Source of the DNA: Filomicrobium sp.
GTDB lineage: Bacteria > Pseudomonadota > Alphaproteobacteria > Rhizobiales > Hyphomicrobiaceae
Direction: 5' to 3'
NCBI GenBank assembly: GCA_017792465.1
Contig: CP051234.1
Span: 498,606 to 562,605 of the forward strand
Length of the DNA stretch: 64,000 bases
Shown in pieces: positions 44,750 through 53,519 of this stretch; positions within the stretch are counted from its first letter, which is position 1, and each line of letters starts with the position of its first letter. The notes beneath the pieces were generated by a model. It worked only from the letters and a program-made list of their open reading frames with translations. It did no database searches and was not told the DNA's origin. The translations under genes were made by a program, and so were the position numbers.

Positions 44750-45940
44750 TTATTCTGCCGCGACCGCTGTGCCCGATCCGTTGCCGGTCAACACGTCGAT
44801 TGCAGCTTGCGCACCACCTGCCCGATGAGGCACGCCGGCTTTTCTTAGTCCCATTTCAACACCCGACAGCGTTCCCATCAACATGAGATCGTTGAAGTCG
44901 CCGAGATGGCCTATTCTGAACACGCGTCCGGCGAGCTTTGCCAGCCCGTTCCCCAGCGACATGTTGTAGTTTTCAAGAACTGTCTTACGGAATTCGTCAG
45001 CGTTATGACCTTCCGGCATAAGAACGGCCGTCAGGGAGCCTGAATAGTGGCGCGGGTCCTGGCACAGGACTTCGAGGCCCCAGGCTTCGACGGCGGCGCG
45101 GGTGGCAGCGCCGTGGTTTGCATGGCGCTTGAAGACGTTGTCGAGGCCTTCTTCATGCAGCATGGCGATGGCTTCAACGAGGCCGTAGAGCAGATTTGTT
45201 GCTGGCGTATAAGGGAAGATTGCCTTTTCGTTGGCCGAGATCATTTCGCCCCAGGCCCAATACGAGCGGGGCAATTTCGCGGACTTCGTGGCTTCGAGGG
45301 CTTTGTCGCTGACCGCGTTAAATGACAGGCCGGGCGGCAACAGGAGGCCCTTTTGCGAGCCGCCGACGGTGACATCGACGCCCCATTCATCGTGGCGATA
45401 GTCAATCGATCCGAGCGATGAGATCGTGTCGACCATCAAAAGGGCTGGGTGGCCGGTGGCGTCCATCGCCTTTCTGACGTCTTCGATGCGGGTCGCGCAA
45501 CCGGTCGAGGTTTCGTTATGGACGACGCAGACGGCTTTGATGTCTTTTGCGGTGTCGGCGCGCAAGCGTTCTTCGATCTTTTGCGGATCGGCGCCACTGC
45601 GCCAGTCGCCTTGGATGAACTCGGGCTGCAGGCCCAAACGTTCGGCCAGTCCCTTCCAAAGCGTCGAGAAATGGCCGGTCTCAAACATCAAGACGCGATC
45701 GCCGGGTGACAGCGTGTTGACGAGGGCGGCTTCCCAGGCGCCAGTGCCGGAGGCGGGAAAGATGACGACGGGATTTTTGGTCTTGAAGATGGTCTTGATG
45801 CCGTCGAGAGCCTTGCGGCTCATTTCAGCAAATGCCGGTCCGCGATGGTCGATCGTCGGCATGTCCATGGCGCGAAGAACGCGATCAGGGACGTTGGTCG
45901 GTCCGGGGATCTGCAGGAAATGACGTCCGGGCATGTGCAT
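44750..45940 (-). CDS. Serine-glyoxylate-type aminotransferase (class V)
   Basis: PLP enzyme expected to use glyoxylate as amino acceptor with serine, alanine or aspartate as donor. 396 residues from ATG 45940 (GGAGGG seven bases upstream); the frame is open to 46090 without a signal. PLP lysine Lys197 in GGSQKGLLLPPGLSF, the variant typical of serine-glyoxylate aminotransferases of methylotrophs; PASGTGAWEAAL near 62-73 binds the cofactor phosphate. No other serine-cycle genes are in the window. First gene of the run with dctPQM, divergent from the dehydrogenase. Confidence 0.88.
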   Translation of the reverse strand: MHMPGRHFLQIPGPTNVPDRVLRAMDMPTIDHRGPAFAEMSRKALDGIKTIFKTKNPVVIFPASGTGAWEAALVNTLSPGDRVLMFETGHFSTLWKGLAERLGLQPEFIQGDWRSGADPQKIEERLRADTAKDIKAVCVVHNETSTGCATRIEDVRKAMDATGHPALLMVDTISSLGSIDYRHDEWGVDVTVGGSQKGLLLPPGLSFNAVSDKALEATKSAKLPRSYWAWGEMISANEKAIFPYTPATNLLYGLVEAIAMLHEEGLDNVFKRHANHGAATRAAVEAWGLEVLCQDPRHYSGSLTAVLMPEGHNADEFRKTVLENYNMSLGNGLAKLAGRVFRIGHLGDFNDLMLMGTLSGVEMGLRKAGVPHRAGGAQAAIDVLTGNGSGTAVAAE

Positions 45941-46047
45941 GGGAACCCTCCAGCGCTGCTCGACGTGAAGCTTGCACGACGGCATTCTTCTTCTTGGAGC
46001 CAGAGCTTGAGGCGGCACCTCTTGCCTTCCTGGCGCATTCGTAATTA

Positions 46048-46062
46048 TGTATTTTGAATACA
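46048..46062. promoter_or_regulatory. Candidate GntR operator between divergent catabolic units
   Basis: TGTATT-TTG-AATACA is a perfect 6-bp inverted repeat with a 3-base spacer. It lies in the 140-bp gap between the aminotransferase and dehydrogenase starts. Size and symmetry suit the dimeric FCD-GntR regulator encoded downstream of the dehydrogenase. Confidence 0.5.
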
Positions 46063-46080
46063 AATATGAAAGGCTTGTCA

Positions 46081-49047
46081 ATGGCGGCAATCACTCCGGC
46101 TTCGAACCGGCGGCTCAAGGAACGCTTGGAGCGTGACGTCGAGGGCGAGGTTTTGTTCGATCGGTTCAGCCGGGGGCGGTACGCAACGGATGCTTCCGTC
46201 TACCAGATGATGCCGGATGCCGTCGTAATCCCGAAAACGTTTGCCGATGTCGAAGCGGTGCTGGGTATTGCGCGCGAAGAAGGCGTGCCGATTCTGGCGC
46301 GCGGGGGTGGGACATCGCAGTGCGGGCAGACGGTCAATGAAGCGATCGTCATCGATTTTTCGCGCCACCTGAACAAGGTCGTCGAGTTTGATGAAGAGGC
46401 GCAGACGGCGGTCGTCGAGCCCGGTCTCGTGCTCGATCATTTGAACGAGCAACTGAAGGCACATGGGCTTTGGTATCCGGTCGATGTATCGACCGGCTCG
46501 CGGGCGACGATCGGGGGCATGACCGCCAACAATTCATGCGGGTCGAGGTCGATCCGCTATGGCACATCGCGGGATAACGTGTTGGCGATTGATGCGCTGA
46601 TGGCCGATGGCGGCCGGGCGCACTTCGGCGTTCTTGGGCGCAATAACGGCAGTCCGCCCGTGCCGCCGGATCTGGTTAACGATCTTCTCGATCTAGGCCG
46701 TCGCGAGGCGGACGAGATCCGCGCGCGGTTCCCCGATATCATCCGGCGGGTCGGCGGCTATAACATCGACGCGCTGGTGCCGGGGGCGGGCGACATCAAC
46801 CTTGCCCACTTGCTGGTCGGCTCGGAGGGGACGCTGGCGATCAGCGAGAGGATCAAGCTGAAGCTCTCGCCGGTGTTGAAGCAAAAGGTTCTGGGCGTTT
46901 GCCATTTCCCGACCTTCTACGAAGCGATGGATGCGGCCCAGCACATCGTCAAGCTTGATCCGACAGCCGTTGAGCTGGTCGATAGCAACATCATCCGGCT
47001 CGGCCGTGAGATCGCGATGTTCCGGCCTGTCGTCGATGCGTTCGTCAAGGGCGATCCGGCAGCACTGCTGATCGTTGAATTCGCCGAGCCTGACCAGAAC
47101 GAGAATTTGCGCCGGCTGGAAGCGCTTGATGGTTTGATTGCCGATCTTGGGTTCCGCTGGGGCGATCTGGGCAAGAAGGACGGCGGGGTCGTCAAGGCGA
47201 CCGATCCGGCGTTCCAGGCCAAGATCATCGAGGTGCGCAAGCAGGGCCTCAACATCGTCATGTCGATGAAGTCGGAGGGCAAGCCGGTCTCTTTCGTCGA
47301 GGATTGTGCGGTTCAGCTTGAAGACCTTGCCGAATATACCGACCGGCTGACCAAGATCTTCCACAAGTACGGCACCGACGGCACCTGGTATGCGCACGCT
47401 TCGGTGGGGACGCTGCACGTTCGGCCGGTTCTCAATTTGAAGCTCGACACCGATCTCAACGCGATGCGCTCAATCGCCGAAGAAGCTTTCGAGATGGTGC
47501 GCGAGTACAAGGGTTCGCACTCGGGCGAGCATGGCGACGGCATCGCGCGCTCGGAATTCCACCGCGTGATGTTCGGCGACCGGATGGTGGAAGACTTCGA
47601 ATGGGTCAAAGACCGGTTCGATGCTGACGGTGTTCTTAATCCCGGCAAGATCGTGCGGCCGCCGCGGATGAACGATCGTATCGTTCTGCGTTACGGACCC
47701 GACTACCAGGTCGAAGACTTCGATAGCGCGTTTGTCTGGCCTGATCACTATGGCGCGGGCCGCGGGTTCCAGGGCGCGGTTGAGATGTGCAACAACAATG
47801 GCGCTTGTCGGAAGCTGCGCGACGGGGTGATGTGTCCCTCCTACCGGGTCACCCGCAATGAACGCGACAGTGTGCGCGGGCGGGCGAACTCGCTGCGTCT
47901 TGCGATGTCCGGACAGCTTGGCTCGCACGCATTCACATCCGATGCGATGGCCGAGACGCTCTCGCTTTGCGTTTCGTGCAAAGCCTGCCGACGAGAATGT
48001 CCGACCGGCGTCGACATGGCGAAGATGAAGATCGAGGTGCTGGCTCAGCGCGCGAAAAAGCGCGGTCTGTCGTTGCGGGATCGGTTCGTCGCCTACCTTC
48101 CGCATTATGCCGCGCGGGCCTCTCGCGTTCCGTTCCTGATGAATTTGCGGGATGTCATCCCGGGTGTGGCCCGGCTCTCTGACATGGCTCTGGGCCTGAG
48201 TGCCCAGCGCACGCTGCCGAAGTGGTCGGGGAAGCCTTATCAAGGTCGCGTGCAATCGGGATCATCCGAAAAGGCAGACGTTCTGCTATTTGCGGATACG
48301 TTCAATCGCTATTTCGAACCGGAAAACCTCGACGCTGCAGCCGCGGTTTTGGGCCGGGCCGGAATTAATTATGCGGATGCCCAGCCCGTCAGCGAAGATG
48401 GCAAGCGGCCGTTATGCTGCGGGCGAACGTTCCTCGCTGCTGGTCTTGTCGATCAGGCCCGCGCAGAGATGGCGCGGACAGTTGCGGCGATCCGGCCAAC
48501 GCTTGAACAAGGCGGCTACGTCGTCGGGCTTGAACCCTCCTGCGTCATGACATTCCGCGACGAAGCCTTGGGTCTTCTTGGAGAAGCCTGGAGTGAAGAC
48601 CTCGCCGGGCGCGTCTTGATGTTTGAAGAATACCTTGCCATGCGGCATGACGCTGGCGAGCTCGACCTGCCGCTTGGTCCGTTGGGTGGGGACAACAAGG
48701 CGTTGCTGCACGGGCATTGCCATCAAAAATCGTTCAATGCGGTTGGGCCGGTGCAAAAGTTGCTCGGGCTTGTTCCTGAACTTGAGACGGAACTGATCCA
48801 ATCGAGTTGCTGCGGGATGGCGGGTGCGTTCGGTTACCAGTCGGAGAGCTATGATGTCTCGATGGCTATGGCCGAGCTTTCGCTGCTGCCTAAAGTCCGG
48901 GATGCGAATTCCGATACGTTGATCGTTGCCGATGGCACGTCCTGCCGGCATCAGATTGCCGATGGCGCCGCGCGGCACGCACAGCATGTTGCAAAGGTCT
49001 TGCTGGCATCGTCTGATGCTGCACTAGGAAAAACTGATACTCGTTGA
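46081..49047 (+). CDS. FAD/Fe-S 2-hydroxyacid dehydrogenase, YdiJ-like
   Basis: Large fused flavin and iron-sulfur oxidoreductase. 988 residues from ATG 46081 (AAAGG nine bases upstream); ATG 46066 and TTG 46054 are in frame but overlap the candidate operator. The FAD-binding PCMH domain is at about 45-260 (ILARGGGTSQCGQ, GGMTANNSCGSRSIRYGTS). FAD-oxidase C-domain to about 540 with HSGEHGDGIARSEF. Fe-S region at about 570-650, with CNNNGACRKLRDGVMCPSY and CVSCKACRRECPTG. C-terminal cysteine-rich CCG modules (HGHCHQKS near 877, SSCCGMAGAFGY near 908). E. coli YdiJ has this architecture and oxidises D-2-hydroxyglutarate; glycolate and D-lactate are alternatives. Confidence 0.88.
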   Translation: MAAITPASNRRLKERLERDVEGEVLFDRFSRGRYATDASVYQMMPDAVVIPKTFADVEAVLGIAREEGVPILARGGGTSQCGQTVNEAIVIDFSRHLNKVVEFDEEAQTAVVEPGLVLDHLNEQLKAHGLWYPVDVSTGSRATIGGMTANNSCGSRSIRYGTSRDNVLAIDALMADGGRAHFGVLGRNNGSPPVPPDLVNDLLDLGRREADEIRARFPDIIRRVGGYNIDALVPGAGDINLAHLLVGSEGTLAISERIKLKLSPVLKQKVLGVCHFPTFYEAMDAAQHIVKLDPTAVELVDSNIIRLGREIAMFRPVVDAFVKGDPAALLIVEFAEPDQNENLRRLEALDGLIADLGFRWGDLGKKDGGVVKATDPAFQAKIIEVRKQGLNIVMSMKSEGKPVSFVEDCAVQLEDLAEYTDRLTKIFHKYGTDGTWYAHASVGTLHVRPVLNLKLDTDLNAMRSIAEEAFEMVREYKGSHSGEHGDGIARSEFHRVMFGDRMVEDFEWVKDRFDADGVLNPGKIVRPPRMNDRIVLRYGPDYQVEDFDSAFVWPDHYGAGRGFQGAVEMCNNNGACRKLRDGVMCPSYRVTRNERDSVRGRANSLRLAMSGQLGSHAFTSDAMAETLSLCVSCKACRRECPTGVDMAKMKIEVLAQRAKKRGLSLRDRFVAYLPHYAARASRVPFLMNLRDVIPGVARLSDMALGLSAQRTLPKWSGKPYQGRVQSGSSEKADVLLFADTFNRYFEPENLDAAAAVLGRAGINYADAQPVSEDGKRPLCCGRTFLAAGLVDQARAEMARTVAAIRPTLEQGGYVVGLEPSCVMTFRDEALGLLGEAWSEDLAGRVLMFEEYLAMRHDAGELDLPLGPLGGDNKALLHGHCHQKSFNAVGPVQKLLGLVPELETELIQSSCCGMAGAFGYQSESYDVSMAMAELSLLPKVRDANSDTLIVADGTSCRHQIADGAARHAQHVAKVLLASSDAALGKTDTR

Positions 49048-49058
49048 GGGATTTTTCG

Positions 49059-49721
49059 ATGGGCACACCGTCCATGGCTCCGATTGAGCGGCGCGCGCTG
49101 CATGAAGATCTAGCCGACCAGTTGCGCCGGGCCATCATCCACGGCGAGCTGCGCCCGGGGGCAAAGATCTCTGAGAAGGTTCTTTGCGAGCAGTTCGGCG
49201 TCTCGCGTACGCCCATTCGCGAGGCGTTGAAGATCCTGTCTACCGAAGGCCTCGTGCAACTGATGCAGAACCGTGGGGCATCGGTGACGGATGTCACCTG
49301 GGAAGATCTGCAGGACGCCTTTCCTGTGATGGGAGCCCTGGAGGCTCTTGCCGGCGAGCTGGCCTGCGCCAATGCCACCGATGCTCAAATCGAACGGGCC
49401 AAGGTTCTGCAGGCGCGCATGGTGTCGATGTTCAAAAAGGGCGATCTCAAAGGCTATTTCCGGGTCAATGAGGAGATCCACCAGCTCATTCTCGATGCGG
49501 CCGGGAATGCGATGTTGCCGCGGTTGATGCGGACGGTTTCGCTTCAAGTGCGCCGGGCGCGCTATATGGCGAACCTGTCGACCGAGCGCTGGCAGCAGGC
49601 GACCGAGGAGCATGAGGAGATTCTGGCTGCCTGGGTCGCGCGCGACAGCCAGCGGCTGGGTCAGCTCCTGAAGCAGCATCTGGCAAACAAGCTCATGGCG
49701 TTGGAGAAGAACTTCGCCTGA
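49059..49721 (+). CDS. GntR-family regulator, FCD subfamily
   Basis: Ligand-responsive transcription factor. 220 residues from ATG 49059 (GAGGG eight bases upstream), 11 bp after the dehydrogenase stop; a TTG at 49044 overlaps that stop. The winged helix at about 15-78 contains LHEDLADQLRRAIIHGELRPG and FGVSRTPIREALKILSTEGL. The FCD domain shows the metal-binding pattern NEEIHQLI, TEEHEEILAAW and LLKQHLANK. FCD members usually sense small carboxylates, fitting local control of the surrounding transport and oxidation genes. Confidence 0.9.
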   Translation: MGTPSMAPIERRALHEDLADQLRRAIIHGELRPGAKISEKVLCEQFGVSRTPIREALKILSTEGLVQLMQNRGASVTDVTWEDLQDAFPVMGALEALAGELACANATDAQIERAKVLQARMVSMFKKGDLKGYFRVNEEIHQLILDAAGNAMLPRLMRTVSLQVRRARYMANLSTERWQQATEEHEEILAAWVARDSQRLGQLLKQHLANKLMALEKNFA

Positions 49722-49826
49722 GGGCTGTGCCGGTGGCGTGTGGCTTAGGCCGGAAGGCTGATTGGGTTGCATAAGCCGCTCAGCCGGTGCTAGCGCCATT
49801 TGGCTGCGCATGGCAGAACGGCAGCG

Positions 49827-50876
49827 ATGACTGAAACTTCCAAGCTCCCTTTGTCGGTTCTCATTCTCTCCGATGGGCGGCCGGGGCACTTCGTCCTTTC
49901 CGAAGGCATTGTCGCTGCACTTGGCAGGTTGCGGCCGACCGATGTCGCGTGGCTTCAGGTCAAGCGTCCGGTCTGGCTGCCGGCACGGGTGTTATCGTGG
50001 CTCGTCAATATGGGGCTCGGCGCGGGGCCTATTTTGCGTTTCGTTTATGGTCTCGATGCCAATGCTCTGGGGCGCCCGGATTTGATCATTTCAGCGGGCG
50101 GCAATACGCTGGCTGCCAACATCGCCGCCGCTCGGCTGACCGGAGCTCCCAACATCTTTTACGGCTCGTTACGGCGCTACCGGGCTGAGGATTTTTCGCT
50201 CGTCATGACATCCTATGAGCGTGACGCCGATGCCCCCAACCGTCTCATGTGGTTGAAGCCGTCGCGACTCGATCCGGATGATAGTGCTGGGGCGAACACC
50301 CAGGCCGGCACCGATGGAACGAGCGGGTATCTCGGATTGATCATCGGCGGCGATAGCGGCACCGTGAAATACACGCGTAGCGATTGGGACAGACTCATTG
50401 ATTTTGTCACGGCAATGCACGCGGCGACGGGTCAGAAGTGGATCATCTCGAACGCGCCGCGGACGCCTGAAAATGTCTCTGAGCGCTTGAGCCGGCTGGC
50501 CAATGACGCGAATCCAGCAGTTGCAAAGTTCATCGATGTTCGCACGGCTGGGCCGGGAACGCTTGGAGCGCTGTTTGCACAATCGAGCGCCGTGCTGTGT
50601 ACGGCAGATTCCAGCACGATGTTGTCGGAGACGGTTTGGATGCGCAAACCGGTGATCGCCATCGAGCCCGACGCGTTCCGTCTCCCTGACAATGAGATGG
50701 GCTATCGGGCGTGGTTGGAACGAAACGGTTGGGCGCGGCGTCTGGCCATTGCTGAACTGTCCCCTTCGGCGCTCACGGAGGCGCTTTCGGAAATTGCGCC
50801 TCTTAGCGAGAATCCACTCGATGCGTTGGCCGCCGAACTGGCGCGGCGCTTTCCCGAGCTTGCCTCGTCGCCTTAG
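49827..50876 (+). CDS. ELM1-family (mitochondrial fission ELM1-like) protein
   Basis: 349 residues from ATG 49827. Bacterial members of this family look like GT-B glycosyltransferases; the name comes from a plant homologue and says little about bacterial function. Typical blocks: SVLILSDGRPGHFVLSEGIV, PDLIISAGGNTLAANIAAAR, YLGLIIGGDSGTVKYT and ADSSTMLSETVWMRKPVIAIEP. No signal peptide. The stop codon overlaps that of the next gene tail to tail by 3-4 bp. Confidence 0.82.
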   Translation: MTETSKLPLSVLILSDGRPGHFVLSEGIVAALGRLRPTDVAWLQVKRPVWLPARVLSWLVNMGLGAGPILRFVYGLDANALGRPDLIISAGGNTLAANIAAARLTGAPNIFYGSLRRYRAEDFSLVMTSYERDADAPNRLMWLKPSRLDPDDSAGANTQAGTDGTSGYLGLIIGGDSGTVKYTRSDWDRLIDFVTAMHAATGQKWIISNAPRTPENVSERLSRLANDANPAVAKFIDVRTAGPGTLGALFAQSSAVLCTADSSTMLSETVWMRKPVIAIEPDAFRLPDNEMGYRAWLERNGWARRLAIAELSPSALTEALSEIAPLSENPLDALAAELARRFPELASSP

Positions 50877-51250
50877 CTATCAGCCATGAGGACGGCGACT
50901 TCCTCGCCGTCTCGGACGCATGCGAATTTGCGGACGTCATCGACGGCGTGCGCCCAGACGTTGCATGGACTAACGAGGCGGATTTCGTCGCCGTGCGAGG
51001 CGGGTGTGCGTCCGAAGCCGATGGCGATGGCATTGCCGCCTGGCCAGAACGCGATTTCTCCTGCGTCCATCACATCCTTTGCACCGGGTTCTTCCGGACA
51101 ATCAAAATCGACGGTGAAGTAGATTTCGTCTCCCCAGGTGCGTGCCGTTGCGTAGATCGGCAATGCGGCGCGGACTTTTTCAGCGGTCGGCGTCTTGAGG
51201 AGTTCGGCGCGAACGGCAACATCGCCGGCGCGGATCAGGATTGCGGTCAT
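50873..51250 (-). CDS. Cyclophilin-like (TM1367-type) protein A
   Basis: 125 residues from ATG 51250 (GAGGGACG upstream). Small beta-barrel protein of the cyclophilin-like superfamily; members lack a demonstrated prolyl-isomerase activity. Blocks RAALPIYATARTWGDEIYF, GEIAFWPGGNAIAIGFGRTP and EIRLVSPCNVWAHA match its neighbour at 51382. Function unknown. Downstream of that paralogue with a 131-bp gap. Confidence 0.75.
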   Translation of the reverse strand: MTAILIRAGDVAVRAELLKTPTAEKVRAALPIYATARTWGDEIYFTVDFDCPEEPGAKDVMDAGEIAFWPGGNAIAIGFGRTPASHGDEIRLVSPCNVWAHAVDDVRKFACVRDGEEVAVLMADS

Positions 51251-51381
51251 ATCAGGCGTCCCTCGGCGGAATTTTCCAGGCTTTTTTTTGCGGGAAGGAT
51301 CGCGCCATCGCTGAGGCATTGCAAGGGTGCCGTGCGGGCGAGCTTTGGCAGCTCTCGGTGCCGGCGTGGGAGGTGTGAGGT

Positions 51382-51828
51382 TCAAAGCTTTGTGAGCGCA
51401 ACCTTCTGGCCTGGGTGGACCTTGCGCAAAATCGACAAATCGCCGTCGACGTGGCCGATCACGTTACAGGGGCGCGGCAGGCGGATCGGGCCGTTGCCGG
51501 ATATGGGCGTTGGGCCGTAAGTCAGAAGGATGCGGTTTTCTTCGGTCCAATAGTAGAGCCCGCCCGGTTCGGCGTTGATGCGCGCGGTGCGGTCGCGTCC
51601 GCCGGGGATCGGAATTTCGAAGTGGATGCAGTCGCCCCAGGTTTCGGCGTTCGAATAAAGCGGCAGGGCTTGATAAATGATCGCGGCCGATTGGGTGGCG
51701 TGGAACTGGGCCACGAGCTTATGTCCAGCGACCGTCAGCTCGACACTTCGCTCTGCGATCGGCGCATCCTGGCGCGAAACGGAAAGCGGCGAAGCCTTAG
51801 AGCTCCGCCGCAAGTAATTCGTAGGCAT
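51382..51828 (-). CDS. Cyclophilin-like (TM1367-type) protein B
   Basis: 148 residues. Same fold family as the neighbouring gene: YQALPLYSNAETWGDCIHFE, GGLYYWTEENRILLTYGPTP and PIRLPRPCNVIGHV align with it block for block, at a glance about one third identical. The N-terminus is about 25 residues longer and polar. The ribosome site is weak. It lies 22 bp after the ketosynthase stop, so it probably belongs to the same transcript. Confidence 0.72.
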   Translation of the reverse strand: MPTNYLRRSSKASPLSVSRQDAPIAERSVELTVAGHKLVAQFHATQSAAIIYQALPLYSNAETWGDCIHFEIPIPGGRDRTARINAEPGGLYYWTEENRILLTYGPTPISGNGPIRLPRPCNVIGHVDGDLSILRKVHPGQKVALTKL

Positions 51829-51850
51829 AAGATACCCGAATTTCTTAGTC

Positions 51851-53095
51851 TCAGGCCGGAGCGGGCCCGAAGACGAGCACGGTGTTCAACCCGCCGAAAG
51901 CGAACGAGTTCGACATCGTGTAGGTAACTTCGTGATCGCGGCCTTGGTTTGGCACGTAGTCCAAATCGCAATCAGGATCGGGTTCGTCCAGACCGATGGT
52001 CGGCGGGACCCAGTTTTCTTCCATGGCCTTAATGCACAAGGTGGCTTCGATACCACCACCGGCACCGAGCGGGTGGCCGTGCATTGATTTGGTGGACGAA
52101 ATCGCCAGCTTGTAGGCGTGATCGCCGAAGACTTCCTTGATGGCGTTGGTTTCGTTCTTGTCGTTGATCGCCGTCGCTGTGCCGTGGGCACTGAGGTAGT
52201 CGATCTGATGGGGTTCGATGGCGGCATCGTGAAGCGCCATCTTCATGGCTTCGCGTGGGCCTTCGACGCCTGGGTTGACCATGTCTCGGGCGTCCGAGGT
52301 CTGGCCGAAACCGCAGAGTTCAGCGAGGATATTGGCACCGCGCTTCTGAGCGCTCTCGAGGTCTTCGAGGATGAGAATGCCTGCACCTTCGCCAAGAACG
52401 GTGCCGTTGCGCTTCTTGTTGAACGGGAAGCAGCCTTCCGGCGACAGCACGTGGAGTGCCTGCCAGGCTTTCATGGTGCCGTAGTTGATGACGGATTCCG
52501 AAGCACCGGCGATCGCGCGATCGACCAATCCGTGGCGGATATAGTCGTAGGCGGTGCCGATGGCGTGGGTTGCCGTCGAGCAGGCCGAACAGGTTGCGAA
52601 GGTCGGGCCTTTGACGCCGAATTCGATCCCGACGTGGGCGGCAGCCGACGAACCGATGATGCGCAGCAGCGTCAGCGGGTGGGTTGCGCGCTTGTTGTGA
52701 ATGAACAGATCGCGATATGCGGTCTCGTATGTGACTAGGCCACCGGCGCCGGAGCCGACGATACAGGCCGCACGGTAAGGGTCTGCCATCGGGATTTCGA
52801 GGCCCGACTGGCGCATCGCTTCATCGGCTGCAGCCGCAGCAAACCAGGAATACCGGTCGGCGTGGATGACGATCTTATCGCGCTGGAAATGCTTGAGGCG
52901 GGCTTTATGGTCGAAATTCTTGATCTGGGCGGCGATCAGAACCTTAAGGTCTTCCACTGGGAAGCCTTCAAGCTCGCTCACACCGCATTTGGCTTGGCGG
53001 ACGCCTTCCCAAAGTTCAGGGACCGTCTCACCGATGGGCGTAACAGCCCCCATGCCGGTCACGACGACGCGGCGCGTACCGTCTCGTTTGGTCAT
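51851..53095 (-). CDS. Beta-ketoacyl-ACP synthase (KAS II-like)
   Basis: Claisen condensation of acyl and malonyl units in fatty-acid or polyketide-like synthesis. 414 residues from ATG 53095 (GGAAG nine bases upstream). Active-site Cys172 in CSACSTATHAIG, His in LSAHGTATAINDKNETNAI and His in STKSMHGHPLGAGGGIEA complete the Cys-His-His triad. The residue after Cys-Ser-Thr is Ala where FabF usually has Gly. A dedicated acyl carrier protein gene directly upstream suggests a specialised lipid rather than general fatty-acid synthesis. Confidence 0.9.
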   Translation of the reverse strand: MTKRDGTRRVVVTGMGAVTPIGETVPELWEGVRQAKCGVSELEGFPVEDLKVLIAAQIKNFDHKARLKHFQRDKIVIHADRYSWFAAAAADEAMRQSGLEIPMADPYRAACIVGSGAGGLVTYETAYRDLFIHNKRATHPLTLLRIIGSSAAAHVGIEFGVKGPTFATCSACSTATHAIGTAYDYIRHGLVDRAIAGASESVINYGTMKAWQALHVLSPEGCFPFNKKRNGTVLGEGAGILILEDLESAQKRGANILAELCGFGQTSDARDMVNPGVEGPREAMKMALHDAAIEPHQIDYLSAHGTATAINDKNETNAIKEVFGDHAYKLAISSTKSMHGHPLGAGGGIEATLCIKAMEENWVPPTIGLDEPDPDCDLDYVPNQGRDHEVTYTMSNSFAFGGLNTVLVFGPAPA

Positions 53096-53243
53096 ATTAT
53101 TTTCTTCCACGTATAGGTTAGGCGCGACCGCCCCGGTCCCCAACTAGAGACCGGACAGGGTACTGCACCATCGAATTTGATCGCCTACGCGTCAGCAAAA
53201 TTGCTGCGGCGCCGTCCGACGTGGCTGGCCTTGAAACGGGCCG

Positions 53244-53519
53244 TTAAGCGCCAGCTGCGGCAGCCGAGCCGTCTTTTGCCTGGATGAGCTCACGGACCTT
53301 GTCGACAACCGAGCCAACGGTCTTGAAGTCTTCAACTTCTTCATTCGCGTTGTAGGGAATCTCGATGCCGAAGCTGTCCTCGATGTCAAAGACGATCATG
53401 GCCAAATCCAAGGACTCGATCGACAGGTCCTGAAGCTCGGTTGAAAGAGCAATGTCATCGCGTGGCTCTTTCATGTGCTTTTTCAGGATTTCAACAATCT
53501 TGGTTGCGACTTCGTCCAT
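53244..53519 (-). CDS. Acyl carrier protein paired with the ketosynthase
   Basis: 91 residues from ATG 53519 (AGGAGAGGAG upstream). The phosphopantetheine serine is Ser36 in DLSIESLDLAMIVFDIEDSF; the usual Asp-Ser-Leu is replaced by Glu-Ser-Leu. Acidic four-helix bundle with an Ala-rich C-terminus. It differs from housekeeping AcpP and does not have the AcpXL pattern. 148 bp upstream of the ketosynthase, same strand, so probably a dedicated partner. Confidence 0.87.
   Translation of the reverse strand: MDEVATKIVEILKKHMKEPRDDIALSTELQDLSIESLDLAMIVFDIEDSFGIEIPYNANEEVEDFKTVGSVVDKVRELIQAKDGSAAAAGA

Noticed and set aside
44750-45940. Aminotransferase as BhcA of the beta-hydroxyaspartate cycle
   Set aside because: The sequence family would allow it, but no bhcB, bhcC, bhcD or bhcR genes are nearby.
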